Of a stretch of DNA of 64,000 nt, positions 46,409 through 55,160 are shown piece by piece. The stretch lies in the NCBI RefSeq assembly GCF_029911635.1, contig NZ_JARYTI010000005.1, positions 62,001-126,000 of the forward strand, written 5' to 3'. The stretch comes from Sphingomonas sp. AR_OL41. Lineage in GTDB: Bacteria; Pseudomonadota; Alphaproteobacteria; Sphingomonadales; Sphingomonadaceae. The number at the start of each line of letters is the position of its first letter. Positions within the stretch are counted from its first letter, which is position 1. Under the pieces are notes generated by a model, which saw only the letters and a list, made by a program, of their open reading frames with translations, was not told the origin of the DNA and did not search any database. Position numbers and translations under genes: made by a program.

Positions 46409-46878
46409 CCGTCGAACTTCCCCGCGCGCCGCTGCCGCCCTTCACCCGAGAGACCGCGCTGCTCAAGGTCCGTGCGGCGGAAGACGCCTGGAACAGCCGC
46501 GATCCGGCACGTGTGGCGCTCGCCTACACCGTGGACAGCGAATGGCGGAACCGCGACCGGATACTCAGGGGGCGTGCCGAGATCATCGAACTGCTCACCG
46601 CCAAATGGGCGCGCGAGGAGGAATATCGCCTGGTCAAGGACCTGTGGGCGTTCACCGACAACCGCATCGCTGTCCGATTCCAATATGAATGCCGAACCGA
46701 CGGCCAATGGTATCGCTGCTACGGCAACGAGCAATGGGAGTTCGCCGAGAACGGCCTGATGCGCCGGCGCGAGGCATCGGTGAACGACGTGCCGATCGCA
46801 GCGACCGATCGGCGCTTCCTGTGGGTCGGTCCCGCCCCGCGGCCCCAGGGTCACCCCGGCCTGCTGGGCGTCGGTTGA
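46405..46878 (+). CDS. DUF1348 / NTF2-like protein
   Basis: A 157-residue small cone-fold protein with the DUF1348 pattern: [31 protein letters not shown], a [14 protein letters not shown] segment and [24 protein letters not shown]. The family has no established function. Start and stop overlap the neighbours (46405-46408 and TGATG at 46876). Confidence 0.88.
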   Translation: MTVELPRAPLPPFTRETALLKVRAAEDAWNSRDPARVALAYTVDSEWRNRDRILRGRAEIIELLTAKWAREEEYRLVKDLWAFTDNRIAVRFQYECRTDGQWYRCYGNEQWEFAENGLMRRREASVNDVPIAATDRRFLWVGPAPRPQGHPGLLGVG

Positions 46879-47489
46879 TGGCCCGGGCGACCCGCATCGT
46901 TGCCGTGTCCGGCAGCCTTCGCCGGCAGTCGGTCAATATGGCACTGCTCCGGGACATCGCGGCGCGAGCGCCCGCCGGCGTTGCCGTCGAGATCGTGTCG
47001 CTCGATGCGCTCCCGCCGTTCAACCCCGATCGGGAGCCGGACCTGCCGCACGCGGTCGCGGCGTTCCGCCGCCGTATCGCCGCCGCCGATGCACTGATCA
47101 TCGCCAGCCCCGAATATGCCCATGGGGTCAGCGGCGTCATCAAGAATGCGCTCGACTGGCTGGTCTCGTGCGAGGATTTCGCGGGCAAGCCAGTCGCGGT
47201 GTTGAACGCCGCGCCGCGCGCGCACCACGCCGATGCCGCGCTGCGCGAAATCCTGTCGACCATGGCGGCGCAGATCGTCGAGGAAGCCTCGATCACCGTC
47301 CCGCCACCGAACGCCGCGCCGTCCGTAGCGGCGCCGTTTCACCCCGGTGTCGGCGAAACGCTCACCAATGCCCTGGCTGCGCTCGTCGCAGCCGCGCGCC
47401 GGACCATACCGGGCGAGATATCCAACGACAACGCAAGCGAACAGGAATCCGACCAACACGCTCCAGCCAACAAGGGAACAGGACAATGA
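46878..47489 (+). CDS. NADPH-dependent FMN reductase
   Basis: A 203-residue flavodoxin-fold reductase: VAVSGSLRRQSVNMALL at the FMN phosphate loop, SLDALPPFNPDRE, IIASPEYAHGVSGVIKNALDWLVS. It reduces FMN or a quinone with NAD(P)H. A ~25-residue polar tail follows the domain and overlaps the next start (ATGA at 47486-47489). It may feed reducing power to the flavoprotein or peroxidase of the same operon. Confidence 0.9.
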   Translation: MARATRIVAVSGSLRRQSVNMALLRDIAARAPAGVAVEIVSLDALPPFNPDREPDLPHAVAAFRRRIAAADALIIASPEYAHGVSGVIKNALDWLVSCEDFAGKPVAVLNAAPRAHHADAALREILSTMAAQIVEEASITVPPPNAAPSVAAPFHPGVGETLTNALAALVAAARRTIPGEISNDNASEQESDQHAPANKGTGQ

Positions 47490-48043
47490 CCATGATGCGC
47501 GCACTCAAGCTGCTATCACCGCTGTTGCTGATCAGCGCCGCGAACTCGAGCGATACGGCACGCTATAACGGCGCCGGCGAACTCGTGGTCCCTGCCAATT
47601 ATCGCGACTGGATCTTCCTGACCTCGGGCCTGAACATGAACTATGGCGACGAGCCGATCGCGGGGCACGACACCTTCGACAATGTCTTCGTCGATCCGGC
47701 TTCCTGGCGCGCCTTCAAGGCGACCGGACGCTGGCCGCAGGGCACGATCTTCGTGAAGGAAGGGCGCCGCGGCGCGACCAACGGATCGATCAACCGGACG
47801 GGGCAGTTCCAGACCGAACAGCGCGCCTATCTCGAGCTTCACATCCGCGACGCGAAGCGCTTTCCGACCGGCTGGGGGTTCTTCGAAGTCGCCGGCGACA
47901 AGCCGGCAAAAGTGCTTCCCACCTCGGCGAGCTGCTATGCCTGTCACCAGCAGCACGCCGCAGTCGAGACGACGTTCGTCCAGTTCTACCCGACGGCCAA
48001 ACCGATCGCGGTAAAAGCGGGCACGTTCGATGCCAGCAAATAG
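47486..48043 (+). CDS. Cytochrome P460-family protein
   Basis: A 185-residue exported c-type cytochrome: a short leader (MRALKLLSPLLLISAANS), the P460 beta-rich core (YRDWIFLTSGLNMNYG, DPASWRAFKATGRWPQGTIFVKE), and the heme-binding CYACH (Cys150, Cys153, His154) near the C-terminus. Classical members oxidise hydroxylamine, but many cyt-P460-family proteins have other or unknown roles. The next gene encodes a membrane cytochrome b that overlaps its 3' end. Confidence 0.88.
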   Translation: MTMMRALKLLSPLLLISAANSSDTARYNGAGELVVPANYRDWIFLTSGLNMNYGDEPIAGHDTFDNVFVDPASWRAFKATGRWPQGTIFVKEGRRGATNGSINRTGQFQTEQRAYLELHIRDAKRFPTGWGFFEVAGDKPAKVLPTSASCYACHQQHAAVETTFVQFYPTAKPIAVKAGTFDASK

Positions 48044-48992
48044 CCCGCCGCTGGTCTGGACGACCCTCCTGCGCCGGGCGCGGCGATGGTCGCCGGGAAA
48101 GCCGACAGAGCGGGCCGGGGCGCCCATCGGTGGCGCGGCATCGGCAGCAGGCGAAGCAGCGGATCCCCCGCTTCCTTCCGTGCTCGTGCCCCGCGCCTTC
48201 TACCGCCACCGATTGCCCACGCGACTCTGGCACTGGACGAACGCGGTGACGCTCACCGTCATGCTGATGAGCGGCCTGATGATCTTCAATGCCCACCCCC
48301 GGCTCTACTGGGGACAGGCGGGCGCCAACAGCAATGCGCCGTGGCTGGCGATCGGCCCGACCGCGCATGGCGGGCACCTCGTGGTCGGTCCCATGGACGT
48401 ACCGACCGGTGGCGTGCTCGGCCGCTGGCGGGACCAGCACGGCGTCGAGCGAACCCGCGCCTTTCCCTGGTGGCTGACGATCCCGTCCGGCTACAGCCTC
48501 GCCGCCGCGCGCCGCTGGCATTTGTCCTTCGCGTGGATCCTGGTGCTCGCCTCGCTCTGCTATCTGGGCGTCGGACTCGCCAACCGGCATCTCGCGCGGG
48601 ACCTGATCCCCGCAAGGCGCGAGCTGTCGCCGCGCCACATCTGGTATGATGTGGTCGAGCACGCCAAACTCCGCTTTCCGACCGGTGCCGCGGCGATGCG
48701 CTACGGCATCTTGCAAAAGCTCTCTTATGGCGGGGTCGTGTTCGTGATGATCCCGCTGGTCATCCTGACCGGCATGACGATGTCGCCATCGTTCGACGCG
48801 AACTTTCCGGTGCTGGCGTTCATCTTCGGCGGCCGGCAGTCGGCCCGGTCGATCCATTTTCTCTGCGCCTTCGGGCTGGTCGCCTTCACCGTAGTCCATC
48901 TCGTCATGGTCGTGCTGGCCGGGCCGCTGAACCAGATCCGGTCGATGCTGACCGGACGATTTGTCATTCCTGTATCGGAGGACGAGACATGA
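48030..48992 (+). CDS. Cytochrome b561/thiosulfate-reductase-type membrane cytochrome b
   Basis: A 320-residue protein with a ~60-residue cytoplasmic leader and four to five membrane helices. Heme-ligand histidines can be placed in TRLWHWTNAVTL, RRWHLSFAW, SIHFLCAFG and VHLVMV. It belongs to the COG4117 type of cytochrome b that links a molybdoenzyme to the quinone pool. It overlaps the P460 gene by 14 bases and the molybdoenzyme gene by ATGA. A later start near the first helix is possible. Confidence 0.85.
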   Translation: MPANSPPLVWTTLLRRARRWSPGKPTERAGAPIGGAASAAGEAADPPLPSVLVPRAFYRHRLPTRLWHWTNAVTLTVMLMSGLMIFNAHPRLYWGQAGANSNAPWLAIGPTAHGGHLVVGPMDVPTGGVLGRWRDQHGVERTRAFPWWLTIPSGYSLAAARRWHLSFAWILVLASLCYLGVGLANRHLARDLIPARRELSPRHIWYDVVEHAKLRFPTGAAAMRYGILQKLSYGGVVFVMIPLVILTGMTMSPSFDANFPVLAFIFGGRQSARSIHFLCAFGLVAFTVVHLVMVVLAGPLNQIRSMLTGRFVIPVSEDET

Positions 48993-49744
48993 TCACACGC
49001 CGCTCACTCATCGGCTCGCTCGGCGTATCGGCCGGCGGCCTGCTGCTCTCGGGCTGCGACCGGATCGCCGCCACGCCGGCGGCGCGAGGCTTCTTCGAAG
49101 GATCGGAAACACTCACGCGCGATGTCTCGCGCCTGACCGGGTCGCGCCACGCGCTCGCCCAGGAATTCTCTGACGCCCAGATATCAGCAACCTTTCGCTC
49201 GAACGGCACCAGTCGCCCCGGCAATGCGGACTATGCCGAGCTCGCCGCGAACGGCTTTCGCGATTACCGTCTCAGGGTTGACGGGCTGGTCCGCCGGCCG
49301 CTGACCTTGTCGATGGACCAGATCCACCGGCTGCCGCGACGAACCCAGACGACGCGCCATGACTGTGTCGAGGGCTGGAGCGCGATCGGCAAATGGACCG
49401 GGACGCCGCTCGGCGGATTGCTGCGTGACGCGGACCTGATGCCCGCCGCGCGCTATGTCGTGTTTCATTGCGCCGACGATTACGGTTCGAGCAAATATTA
49501 TGAGAGCATCGACCTGCTCGACGCGTTCCACCCGCAGACGATCATGGCCTGGGGATTGAATGGACACGCTCTGCCGATTGCCAATGGCGCCCCGCTCCGC
49601 CTCAGGGTCGAGCGCCAGCTAGGCTACAAGCACGCCAAATATGTGATGCGCATCGAGGTGGTGGACAGCCTGTTGCGGATCGGCGCCGGCAAGGGCGGCT
49701 ATTGGGAAGACAGCAACGACTATGCCTGGTTCGCCGGCATCTGA
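48989..49744 (+). CDS. Molybdopterin-dependent oxidoreductase (sulfite-oxidase fold)
   Basis: A 251-residue exported protein with a twin-Arg-like leader (TRRSLIGSLGVSAGGLLLSGC; Cys23 may be a lipobox). The molybdenum-ligand Cys126 is in RHDCVEGWSAIGKWTGTPL; FHCADDYGSSKYYESIDL and the C-terminal GYKHAKYVMRIEVVD follow as in YedY/SoeA-like enzymes. With the cytochrome b it forms a periplasmic reductase or oxidase unit; substrate unknown (methionine sulfoxide, sulfite and others are conceivable). Confidence 0.88.
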   Translation: MITRRSLIGSLGVSAGGLLLSGCDRIAATPAARGFFEGSETLTRDVSRLTGSRHALAQEFSDAQISATFRSNGTSRPGNADYAELAANGFRDYRLRVDGLVRRPLTLSMDQIHRLPRRTQTTRHDCVEGWSAIGKWTGTPLGGLLRDADLMPAARYVVFHCADDYGSSKYYESIDLLDAFHPQTIMAWGLNGHALPIANGAPLRLRVERQLGYKHAKYVMRIEVVDSLLRIGAGKGGYWEDSNDYAWFAGI

Positions 49745-49841
49745 CAGCCCCGGCGCGACCGGCAATGCGACATGGTGACCTGAGGCGAGCAAGGCCCGGA
49801 CGGACCGCCGAGCTACCGTGTCGCGGCCCACTTCGACCACT

Positions 49842-49867
49842 GTAACCGATCGACCGCAATCGGCGAA
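49842..49867 (+). promoter_or_regulatory. SigF-type promoter before ferritin-like operon
   Basis: GTAACC at 49842-49847, 16 bases, then CGAA at 49864-49867. The first gene starts 44 bases downstream. Confidence 0.8.
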
Positions 49868-49910
49868 CTAGACGGCGAGACCCAAGGTAGGGCGGGCGAA
49901 GGATCGCGAT

Positions 49911-50615
49911 GTGAACGACACCTCAGGGAGTGGCGGCGCAAGCCGGCTGCGCTGCTTCGACGTCGCGCGTCGTCTCGAGCAACCTGTTTCTACCCCGTTG
50001 CGGCTCCAGCTCGACAGCCGTCCAGCTGCGGCGCTCGCGGCATTGCTGCCACTGCTCGGATGCGGCGAAGAAGCGGCCGGCATTGCATTTGACGGCCTTG
50101 CCGAATGCCATTCCGGGGATGATCGCGCCGCCCCGACCCTTCGCGCCATCGCCGAGGAAGAACGCCTGCACGACATGCTGATCCGACAGCTGGAGCGCGG
50201 CCTGCCCGAGGCAAGGCAGGACACGTTTCAGATCGAATCCGCACGCCGTTTTCATATCGGACTGGTCCGCGGCGGTGCCGCGCTGCACCTCGCCCGGATC
50301 GCGGCGCTTGACGCCGCCGTCTGCACGATGTTCGGCCGACTGCTCCGGCCCGGGGGGCCGATCGCCGCCGACCCCGAGGTCACCTCGATCCTGCGGCGCA
50401 TCCACCGCGACGAAGCACGCCATGTGCGAGTGGCGCGCAGGCTCGCGCTCGAAACGGGATCGGCTCCGGCGCTGCGCGACGCCGCGGCGGCGGCGCGCGA
50501 CGGTCTTGCCGATATCCTGCTGCTCGCCCGCGACGCCTTTGAGGATATGAAGGTCGATCCGGCGTCGCTCGGCCGCGACATCAGACGGCTGCCGGATGGG
50601 CTGCTCGTCGCATGA
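49911..50615 (+). CDS. Ferritin-like diiron protein of unknown function
   Basis: A 234-residue all-helical protein starting at GTG with GAAGGATC before it. Two likely diiron helices are visible: AIAEEERLHDML (Glu82-84, His87) and IHRDEARHVRVARR (Asp168, Glu169, His171), with a further GEE at 52-54. The spacing is that of ferritin-like carboxylate-bridged sites. The oxygen-using chemistry is not known. It is translationally coupled to a FabH-like gene and an ABC exporter, all behind a SigF-type promoter; a role in a metal-induced biosynthesis or metal storage is inferred. Confidence 0.75.
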   Translation: MNDTSGSGGASRLRCFDVARRLEQPVSTPLRLQLDSRPAAALAALLPLLGCGEEAAGIAFDGLAECHSGDDRAAPTLRAIAEEERLHDMLIRQLERGLPEARQDTFQIESARRFHIGLVRGGAALHLARIAALDAAVCTMFGRLLRPGGPIAADPEVTSILRRIHRDEARHVRVARRLALETGSAPALRDAAAAARDGLADILLLARDAFEDMKVDPASLGRDIRRLPDGLLVA

Positions 50616-51670
50616 ACGCCTCGACACTCCCGGACCGGGCCTGGCTGTCGCGTGGAAGGGTCGCTGTGCTCGGCACAGGCCAAGCCTTGCCCGGCCCGGC
50701 GCTTTCGACCGATCTACTGCTCGACCGGATCGCCGCGCGGTTCGATCTTTCCCGCCGCCGCGAAGCGCTGGCGGTAGCGCGGCGCATGGCCATCGATACC
50801 CGTCATGTCTGCCGCGATTTCACCGCCACAACGGAGGCCGCCCGACCGGGCCAGGCCAATCCCGACCTGGCGGCCATAGCGGTCGCCCGGGCGCTGTCGG
50901 ACGCAAATCTCGCGATCGATGATATCGGTTATCTGATCGGTCATACCGCGACCCCATTCCAGCCGCTGCCCGGCAACATCGCCTTTGTCGCCGATCGGCT
51001 GGACTATCGCGGCCCGCATATCGAGTTGCGCCAGGCCTGCGCGGGCTTTGCCAACGCCCTGATGATCGCATTCGGACTGCTGGCGGCACCAAATGCCCGG
51101 CCGGTGGCGATCGTCGGCTCGGAGACCGGCTCGCTGTTCTTCGACCCGGGCAGGATTGCGGAAGATTCAGGGCAGCTGGTAAATATGGTGCAGATGGGCG
51201 ACGGCGCCGGCGCGATCATCCTTGGGCCGACGACGAGCACCGGCGACAGTATCACGGCCGCATGGTTCGGCGCGGTCGGCCTCGGCCGTGCGCCGGGCCT
51301 GCAGATGCGCGGCGCGGGCGCCCGCGAGTTCGATCACGACTTTGTCGCGATCCTGTCGTCGGGCGCACTGCTGTTCGATGCCGGCAGGGACGCCGCGGCC
51401 CGGCACGGCGTCGCGCTCGACGCGGTCGACATGATCATTCCACACCAGGTGAGTGGCAGGATCGGCATGCAGAGCGCGGCGCATTTCGGCCTGCCCGTCG
51501 AGCGCTTCTTCGTGAACGCCGACCTGTTGGGCAATACCGGTTCGGCGGCGATCTGGCTTGCGCTTGCCCAGCTTCGCGAGGCTCGCCCCGCAATGGGCAC
51601 GCGCGCGCTCATCCTCGGCGCCGAGGCGACCAAATATATGCATGGCGGCTTTGTCTATGAGCATGGCTGA
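50612..51670 (+). CDS. 3-oxoacyl-ACP synthase III-like thiolase-fold protein
   Basis: A 352-residue FabH-type protein with an intact catalytic triad: Cys143 in LRQACAGFANAL, His278 in IPHQVSGRIG and Asn308 in ADLLGNTGSAA. The N-terminus is diverged and longer than housekeeping FabH. It condenses acyl units or transfers an acyl group in known relatives of secondary metabolism. Placed between a ferritin-like protein and an ABC exporter, it is unlikely to be the housekeeping fatty-acid enzyme. Start overlaps the preceding stop (ATGA). Confidence 0.85.
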   Translation: MNASTLPDRAWLSRGRVAVLGTGQALPGPALSTDLLLDRIAARFDLSRRREALAVARRMAIDTRHVCRDFTATTEAARPGQANPDLAAIAVARALSDANLAIDDIGYLIGHTATPFQPLPGNIAFVADRLDYRGPHIELRQACAGFANALMIAFGLLAAPNARPVAIVGSETGSLFFDPGRIAEDSGQLVNMVQMGDGAGAIILGPTTSTGDSITAAWFGAVGLGRAPGLQMRGAGAREFDHDFVAILSSGALLFDAGRDAAARHGVALDAVDMIIPHQVSGRIGMQSAAHFGLPVERFFVNADLLGNTGSAAIWLALAQLREARPAMGTRALILGAEATKYMHGGFVYEHG

Positions 51671-52391
51671 GCCGCTGATCGACGTCGCCGGCCTCGCAAA
51701 AAGCTACGGCTCACGCACGGTGGTGCGCGATGTGACGCTGCGCCTGATGCCGGGCGCGATCGTCGGCCTCGTCGGCGCCAATGGCGGCGGCAAGACAACG
51801 ACGCTGCGCATGTTCGCCGGACTGCTCCGCCCAGACCAGGGCGCCGGCAGCGTTCTGGGCGACGACATCCGGTCGACCGCCGCCGCCCGCCGTGCGCGGG
51901 TCGGCTATATGCCGCAGCGGCTGTCGCTATACCCCGAGCTGACCGTCGCCGAAAATCTGCGCTTCCGCGCCGACGTCCATGGGCTGGTGAATGCAAGAGA
52001 CCATGTCGCGGCGACGGCGGCGCGCTGGGGCCTCGACCCCGTCCTCGCGACACGGTTCGAGCGCCTTTCCGGCGGCTGGGGCCGGCGCGTGCAGTTCGCG
52101 GCGACGATGCTTCACGCACCACCCCTGTTGCTGCTCGATGAGCCAACCGCGGGGCTCGATGTCGTCACCCGTACCGACATCTGGCGCTGGCTGATCGAAC
52201 TGGCCGGGCGCGGCCATAGCGCCGTCATCGCGACACACGACCTGGCCGAGGCCGAGCGCTGCCCCATTATCCTGCACTACCGAGACGGTCAGGTGGAGGG
52301 CCCGATCGCGCCGTCGGAGCTGATCGAAAAGAGCCGGACCGCGACGCTCGAGGCGGCGGTCGCGGCGCTCGCACCGGGCGCGAAGCCGTGA
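51657..52391 (+). CDS. ABC transporter ATP-binding protein
   Basis: A 244-residue ATPase: Walker A VGANGGGKTT, signature LSGGWGRRVQ, Walker B LLLLDEPTAGLD, and a HDLAEAER switch histidine. The Gly-rich GGGK form of the P-loop occurs in the multidrug/ABC-2 class. ATG 51657 (MSMAEPL) or 51663 overlaps the 3' end of the KAS III-like gene. It works with the permease encoded next. Confidence 0.93.
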   Translation: MSMAEPLIDVAGLAKSYGSRTVVRDVTLRLMPGAIVGLVGANGGGKTTTLRMFAGLLRPDQGAGSVLGDDIRSTAAARRARVGYMPQRLSLYPELTVAENLRFRADVHGLVNARDHVAATAARWGLDPVLATRFERLSGGWGRRVQFAATMLHAPPLLLLDEPTAGLDVVTRTDIWRWLIELAGRGHSAVIATHDLAEAERCPIILHYRDGQVEGPIAPSELIEKSRTATLEAAVAALAPGAKP

Positions 52392-53491
52392 TCGCGCTGC
52401 GACGCATCGCGGCGGTCGCCCGTATCGAGCTGCTGCGGCTGATGCGCTCCCGCACGACCTTCACCTTGCTGGTCTTGGTGCCCGCGCTGCAGGTCCTGCT
52501 GTTCGGCTATGCGATCCGCCCGATCGCCGTGAGCGTCAGCGTCGCGGTCGCCGCGCCAACACCCGCCAATGCCGCCGAGGCAGCCCGGGCGCTGCACCGC
52601 CTGCCGGGGCTGACCGTCATCACCGGGCCGTCGGGTCCCGGCTCGGCTGAAAAGGCTGTGCGCGACGGTCGCGCGCTGATCGGCCTGGAGGTGCCGGCGC
52701 TCCGCACCTTCGCTAATCAGACCCAGGTCCAGCGCCCCTTGCGGATCGTCGTTGACGGGACGAACGCCGCGCTGACCAATGCCGCGGTCGCGCGGATCGA
52801 GGCCGGCTATTGGCGCGGACTGGCCGAGCGCGCGGAGGCCGCCGATAACGGTCCCGGCATCGCCGTGGAGCGGCTCTACAACCCCGATGGGCGCGCCGAC
52901 TGGACTTTCCTGCCATCGCTGATCGGCGTGACGGTAATGATCGCGATGGTCATGCTCGGCAGCCTGAGCCTCGCGCGCGATCGCGAATCCGGCAGCTGGG
53001 AGGGGCTGCTTGGCCTGCCGATAGAACCTGCCCAGACTTTACTCGGCAAGCTCCTGCCCTATGCAAAAATCGGCACGGCACAGGGCCTGCTGGTCCTGGC
53101 AGCAGGCGTCATGATGTTCGACCTTCCGACGCGCGGCAACGTCGGCGCGCTGGTCCTGTTGCTGCCGCTGTTCGCAGCGGCGCATGTCGCACTCGGCTAT
53201 GCGATCTCGGTCAGGGCAAGAACCCAGCTTGCGGCACTGCAGGGCGCCGTCGCCTTCTACCTGCCCGCGATGCTCCTGTCGGGCTTTCTCTATCCGTTCG
53301 AGACGTTGCCCTCATGGGCACGCTGGATCGGCAACGCCTTCCCGCTCACCCATTTCATCCGCGCCGCGCGCGCGGCATTGCTGCACGGCGCGGGAGCCGG
53401 CGAGGTGCTGGCGCATGGCTGGCCGATGATCCTGTTCCTGGTAGCCGCGGGCGCCGCCGCGCTGCTCGCGCAGGCGCGCCGGCTTGACTGA
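52388..53491 (+). CDS. ABC-2 type permease (YhhJ/NodJ-like)
   Basis: A 367-residue membrane protein: a first helix (TFTLLVLVPALQVLLFGYAI), a ~130-residue periplasmic loop, then five helices ending in the ABC-2 signature FYLPAMLLSGFLYPFETLPSWARWIGNAFPLTHFIRAAR. It is an exporter permease. GTG start overlaps the ATPase stop (GTGA). The complex probably exports the product made by the two upstream enzymes, or a metal-stress compound; the substrate is unknown. No adaptor gene is present. Confidence 0.9.
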   Translation: MIALRRIAAVARIELLRLMRSRTTFTLLVLVPALQVLLFGYAIRPIAVSVSVAVAAPTPANAAEAARALHRLPGLTVITGPSGPGSAEKAVRDGRALIGLEVPALRTFANQTQVQRPLRIVVDGTNAALTNAAVARIEAGYWRGLAERAEAADNGPGIAVERLYNPDGRADWTFLPSLIGVTVMIAMVMLGSLSLARDRESGSWEGLLGLPIEPAQTLLGKLLPYAKIGTAQGLLVLAAGVMMFDLPTRGNVGALVLLLPLFAAAHVALGYAISVRARTQLAALQGAVAFYLPAMLLSGFLYPFETLPSWARWIGNAFPLTHFIRAARAALLHGAGAGEVLAHGWPMILFLVAAGAAALLAQARRLD

Positions 53492-53500
53492 CCCGGCACT

Positions 53501-53526
53501 GTAACCGGACCGCCGGTCACACCGAA
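53501..53526 (+). promoter_or_regulatory. SigF-type promoter before thioredoxin/CcdA operon
   Basis: GTAACC at 53501-53506, 16 bases, then CGAA at 53523-53526, followed by TGGGAGG. It lies 10 bases after the permease stop. Confidence 0.8.
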
Positions 53527-53568
53527 TGGGAGGTGAAGACCCCGCAGGGTCGATCCGGGAGATTCACC

Positions 53569-53967
53569 ATGTCGTTCCTTCGCGCCGCCGCCATCGCCCT
53601 TGCCGCACCCGTCGCGTTTGTCGCCGCGATGCCGGTACAGGCCGCCGAATTCGCAGATTTCGACCGCACCGCCTTCGAGGCGGCGCAGGCGCAGGGCCGC
53701 CCGATCCTGCTCGACGTCCATGCCTGGTGGTGCCCGGTTTGCGGATCGCAGGCGCGCACGATCAAGCGCCTCGCGACGCCGGAGGCCTATCCCAAACTGA
53801 TCGTCTTCCGCATCAACTATGACAAGCAGAAGGAGGTCTGGCGGAGCTTCGGGGTCACCAAACAGGCGACGCTGATCGCGTTCCACGGCCGCCGCGAGAC
53901 CGGCCGCATCGCGTTCATGACCGACAAGGCGAAGATCGCCGACCTCATCGCCTCGACGGGCCGCTGA
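53569..53967 (+). CDS. Periplasmic thioredoxin-like protein 1
   Basis: A 132-residue exported thioredoxin-fold protein: signal peptide ending MPVQAAE, then LLDVHAWWCPVCGSQ with the active CPVC at 55-58, and a strand FGVTKQATLIAF with the cis-Pro position replaced by Gln-Ala. It resembles DsbD-gamma or TlpA-like domains. A paralogue stands three genes... downstream at 54762, on the other side of CcdA. Likely a thiol reductant in the periplasm, with electrons from CcdA. Confidence 0.88.
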   Translation: MSFLRAAAIALAAPVAFVAAMPVQAAEFADFDRTAFEAAQAQGRPILLDVHAWWCPVCGSQARTIKRLATPEAYPKLIVFRINYDKQKEVWRSFGVTKQATLIAFHGRRETGRIAFMTDKAKIADLIASTGR

Positions 53968-53970
53968 TCC

Positions 53971-54696
53971 GTGGCGAACGGTCTCAGTCCCCTGCTTGCG
54001 TTTGCGGCCGGCGCGCTCACGATATTGTCACCCTGCGTATTGCCGCTGGTGCCGATCGTGATCGGCAGCGCCGCCCAGCGCCATAAATGGGGGCCGTTCG
54101 CGCTCGCGCTCGGGCTGGTCGCGTCGTTCACCCTGGTCGGCTTCGCGGTCGCGGTGCTCGGTGCCTCCTCAGGGTTCGACGGCGAGATCGTGCGCCAGAC
54201 GGGCGCCGTCATCCTGCTTCTGGTCGGCGCCCTATTGCTGGTGCCCCAGGCACAAGACCTGCTCGCGCGTGCCGCGGCACCGCTCGCCGGCTGGGCGGGT
54301 CGCCGGCAGTCGGGGCTCGAGCGCTTTGGACTGGCTGGACAGGCGGGTATCGGCGTGCTGCTCGGGCTGGTGTGGAGTCCCTGCGTCGGGCCGACGCTCG
54401 GTGCAGCGACCGTGCTCGCCGCCCAAGGACAGAACCTGGCCGAGGTCGCGCTGGTGATGGCAGCGTTCGGGGTCGGCATCGCAACCATGCTGCTGCTGAT
54501 CGCGACCGCGACGCGCGGCTTCCTGTCGCGCTGGCGCGGCCGGCTGATGAGCACCGGCCAGGGCGGCAAACGCGTGCTCGGCGCCCTTCTCATCCTGGTC
54601 GCCCTGCTCATCCTGACCGGTGGCGACCGGATGTTCGAGGGGCTGGTGGTCAGCCTCTCGCCCGACTGGCTGACCGATCTGACGACCGCCCTCTAG
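53971..54696 (+). CDS. CcdA/DsbD-beta-type thiol electron transporter
   Basis: A 241-residue membrane protein with six or so helices, a conserved LSPCVLPLVP (Cys22) and SPCVGPTLGAA (Cys138), the two redox cysteines that carry electrons from cytoplasmic thioredoxin across the inner membrane. It starts at GTG 3 bases after the first thioredoxin stop. It would reduce the two flanking periplasmic thioredoxins, which could protect or reset cysteines of secreted metal-binding proteins such as the bufferin. Confidence 0.9.
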   Translation: MANGLSPLLAFAAGALTILSPCVLPLVPIVIGSAAQRHKWGPFALALGLVASFTLVGFAVAVLGASSGFDGEIVRQTGAVILLLVGALLLVPQAQDLLARAAAPLAGWAGRRQSGLERFGLAGQAGIGVLLGLVWSPCVGPTLGAATVLAAQGQNLAEVALVMAAFGVGIATMLLLIATATRGFLSRWRGRLMSTGQGGKRVLGALLILVALLILTGGDRMFEGLVVSLSPDWLTDLTTAL

Positions 54697-54761
54697 CCAC
54701 CGACACCGGCCGCCTTTCTCCCATCCCCACAAGCACTCCCCTTTGTCTGCAAGGAACGCTC

Positions 54762-55148
54762 ATGTCTCTTTCCCGCATTCTCCCGCTCGTCGCCGCCCTG
54801 TGCATCGCCGCCCCCGCCACGGCCCAGCCGGTCAGGCCGTTCAGCCTCGCCGCGCTCAAGGCCGCGCAGGCGCATGGGCAGTCGGTGCTGGTCGATGTGT
54901 TCGCGCCCTGGTGCCCAACCTGCCGCGCCCAGGCGCCGACAATCGACGCGCTGGCGACCGAACCGGCCTATGCCAAGTTGCTCATCCTCCGGCTCGATTA
55001 TGATCACCAGACGGCAGAGAAAAAGGCGCTCGGCGTCACCCGGCAGAGCACCTTGATCACCTATCGCGGCACGAGGGAGACCGGCCGCGTCCTGGGCATC
55101 ACCGATCCCACCCAGCTCAGGTCGTTCGCGGCGACCGCGTTCCGCTAG
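54762..55148 (+). CDS. Periplasmic thioredoxin-like protein 2
   Basis: A 128-residue paralogue of the protein at 53569: signal peptide ending PATAQP, then LVDVFAPWCPTCRAQ (CPTC at 51-54) and LGVTRQSTLITYRG. It shares the FGVT/LGVT-Q-TL strand and the GRETGR/TRETGR block with the first copy. Such a double thioredoxin around CcdA suggests two targets or a relay. Confidence 0.88.
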   Translation: MSLSRILPLVAALCIAAPATAQPVRPFSLAALKAAQAHGQSVLVDVFAPWCPTCRAQAPTIDALATEPAYAKLLILRLDYDHQTAEKKALGVTRQSTLITYRGTRETGRVLGITDPTQLRSFAATAFR

Positions 55149-55160
55149 GGGCGCCGCGTC

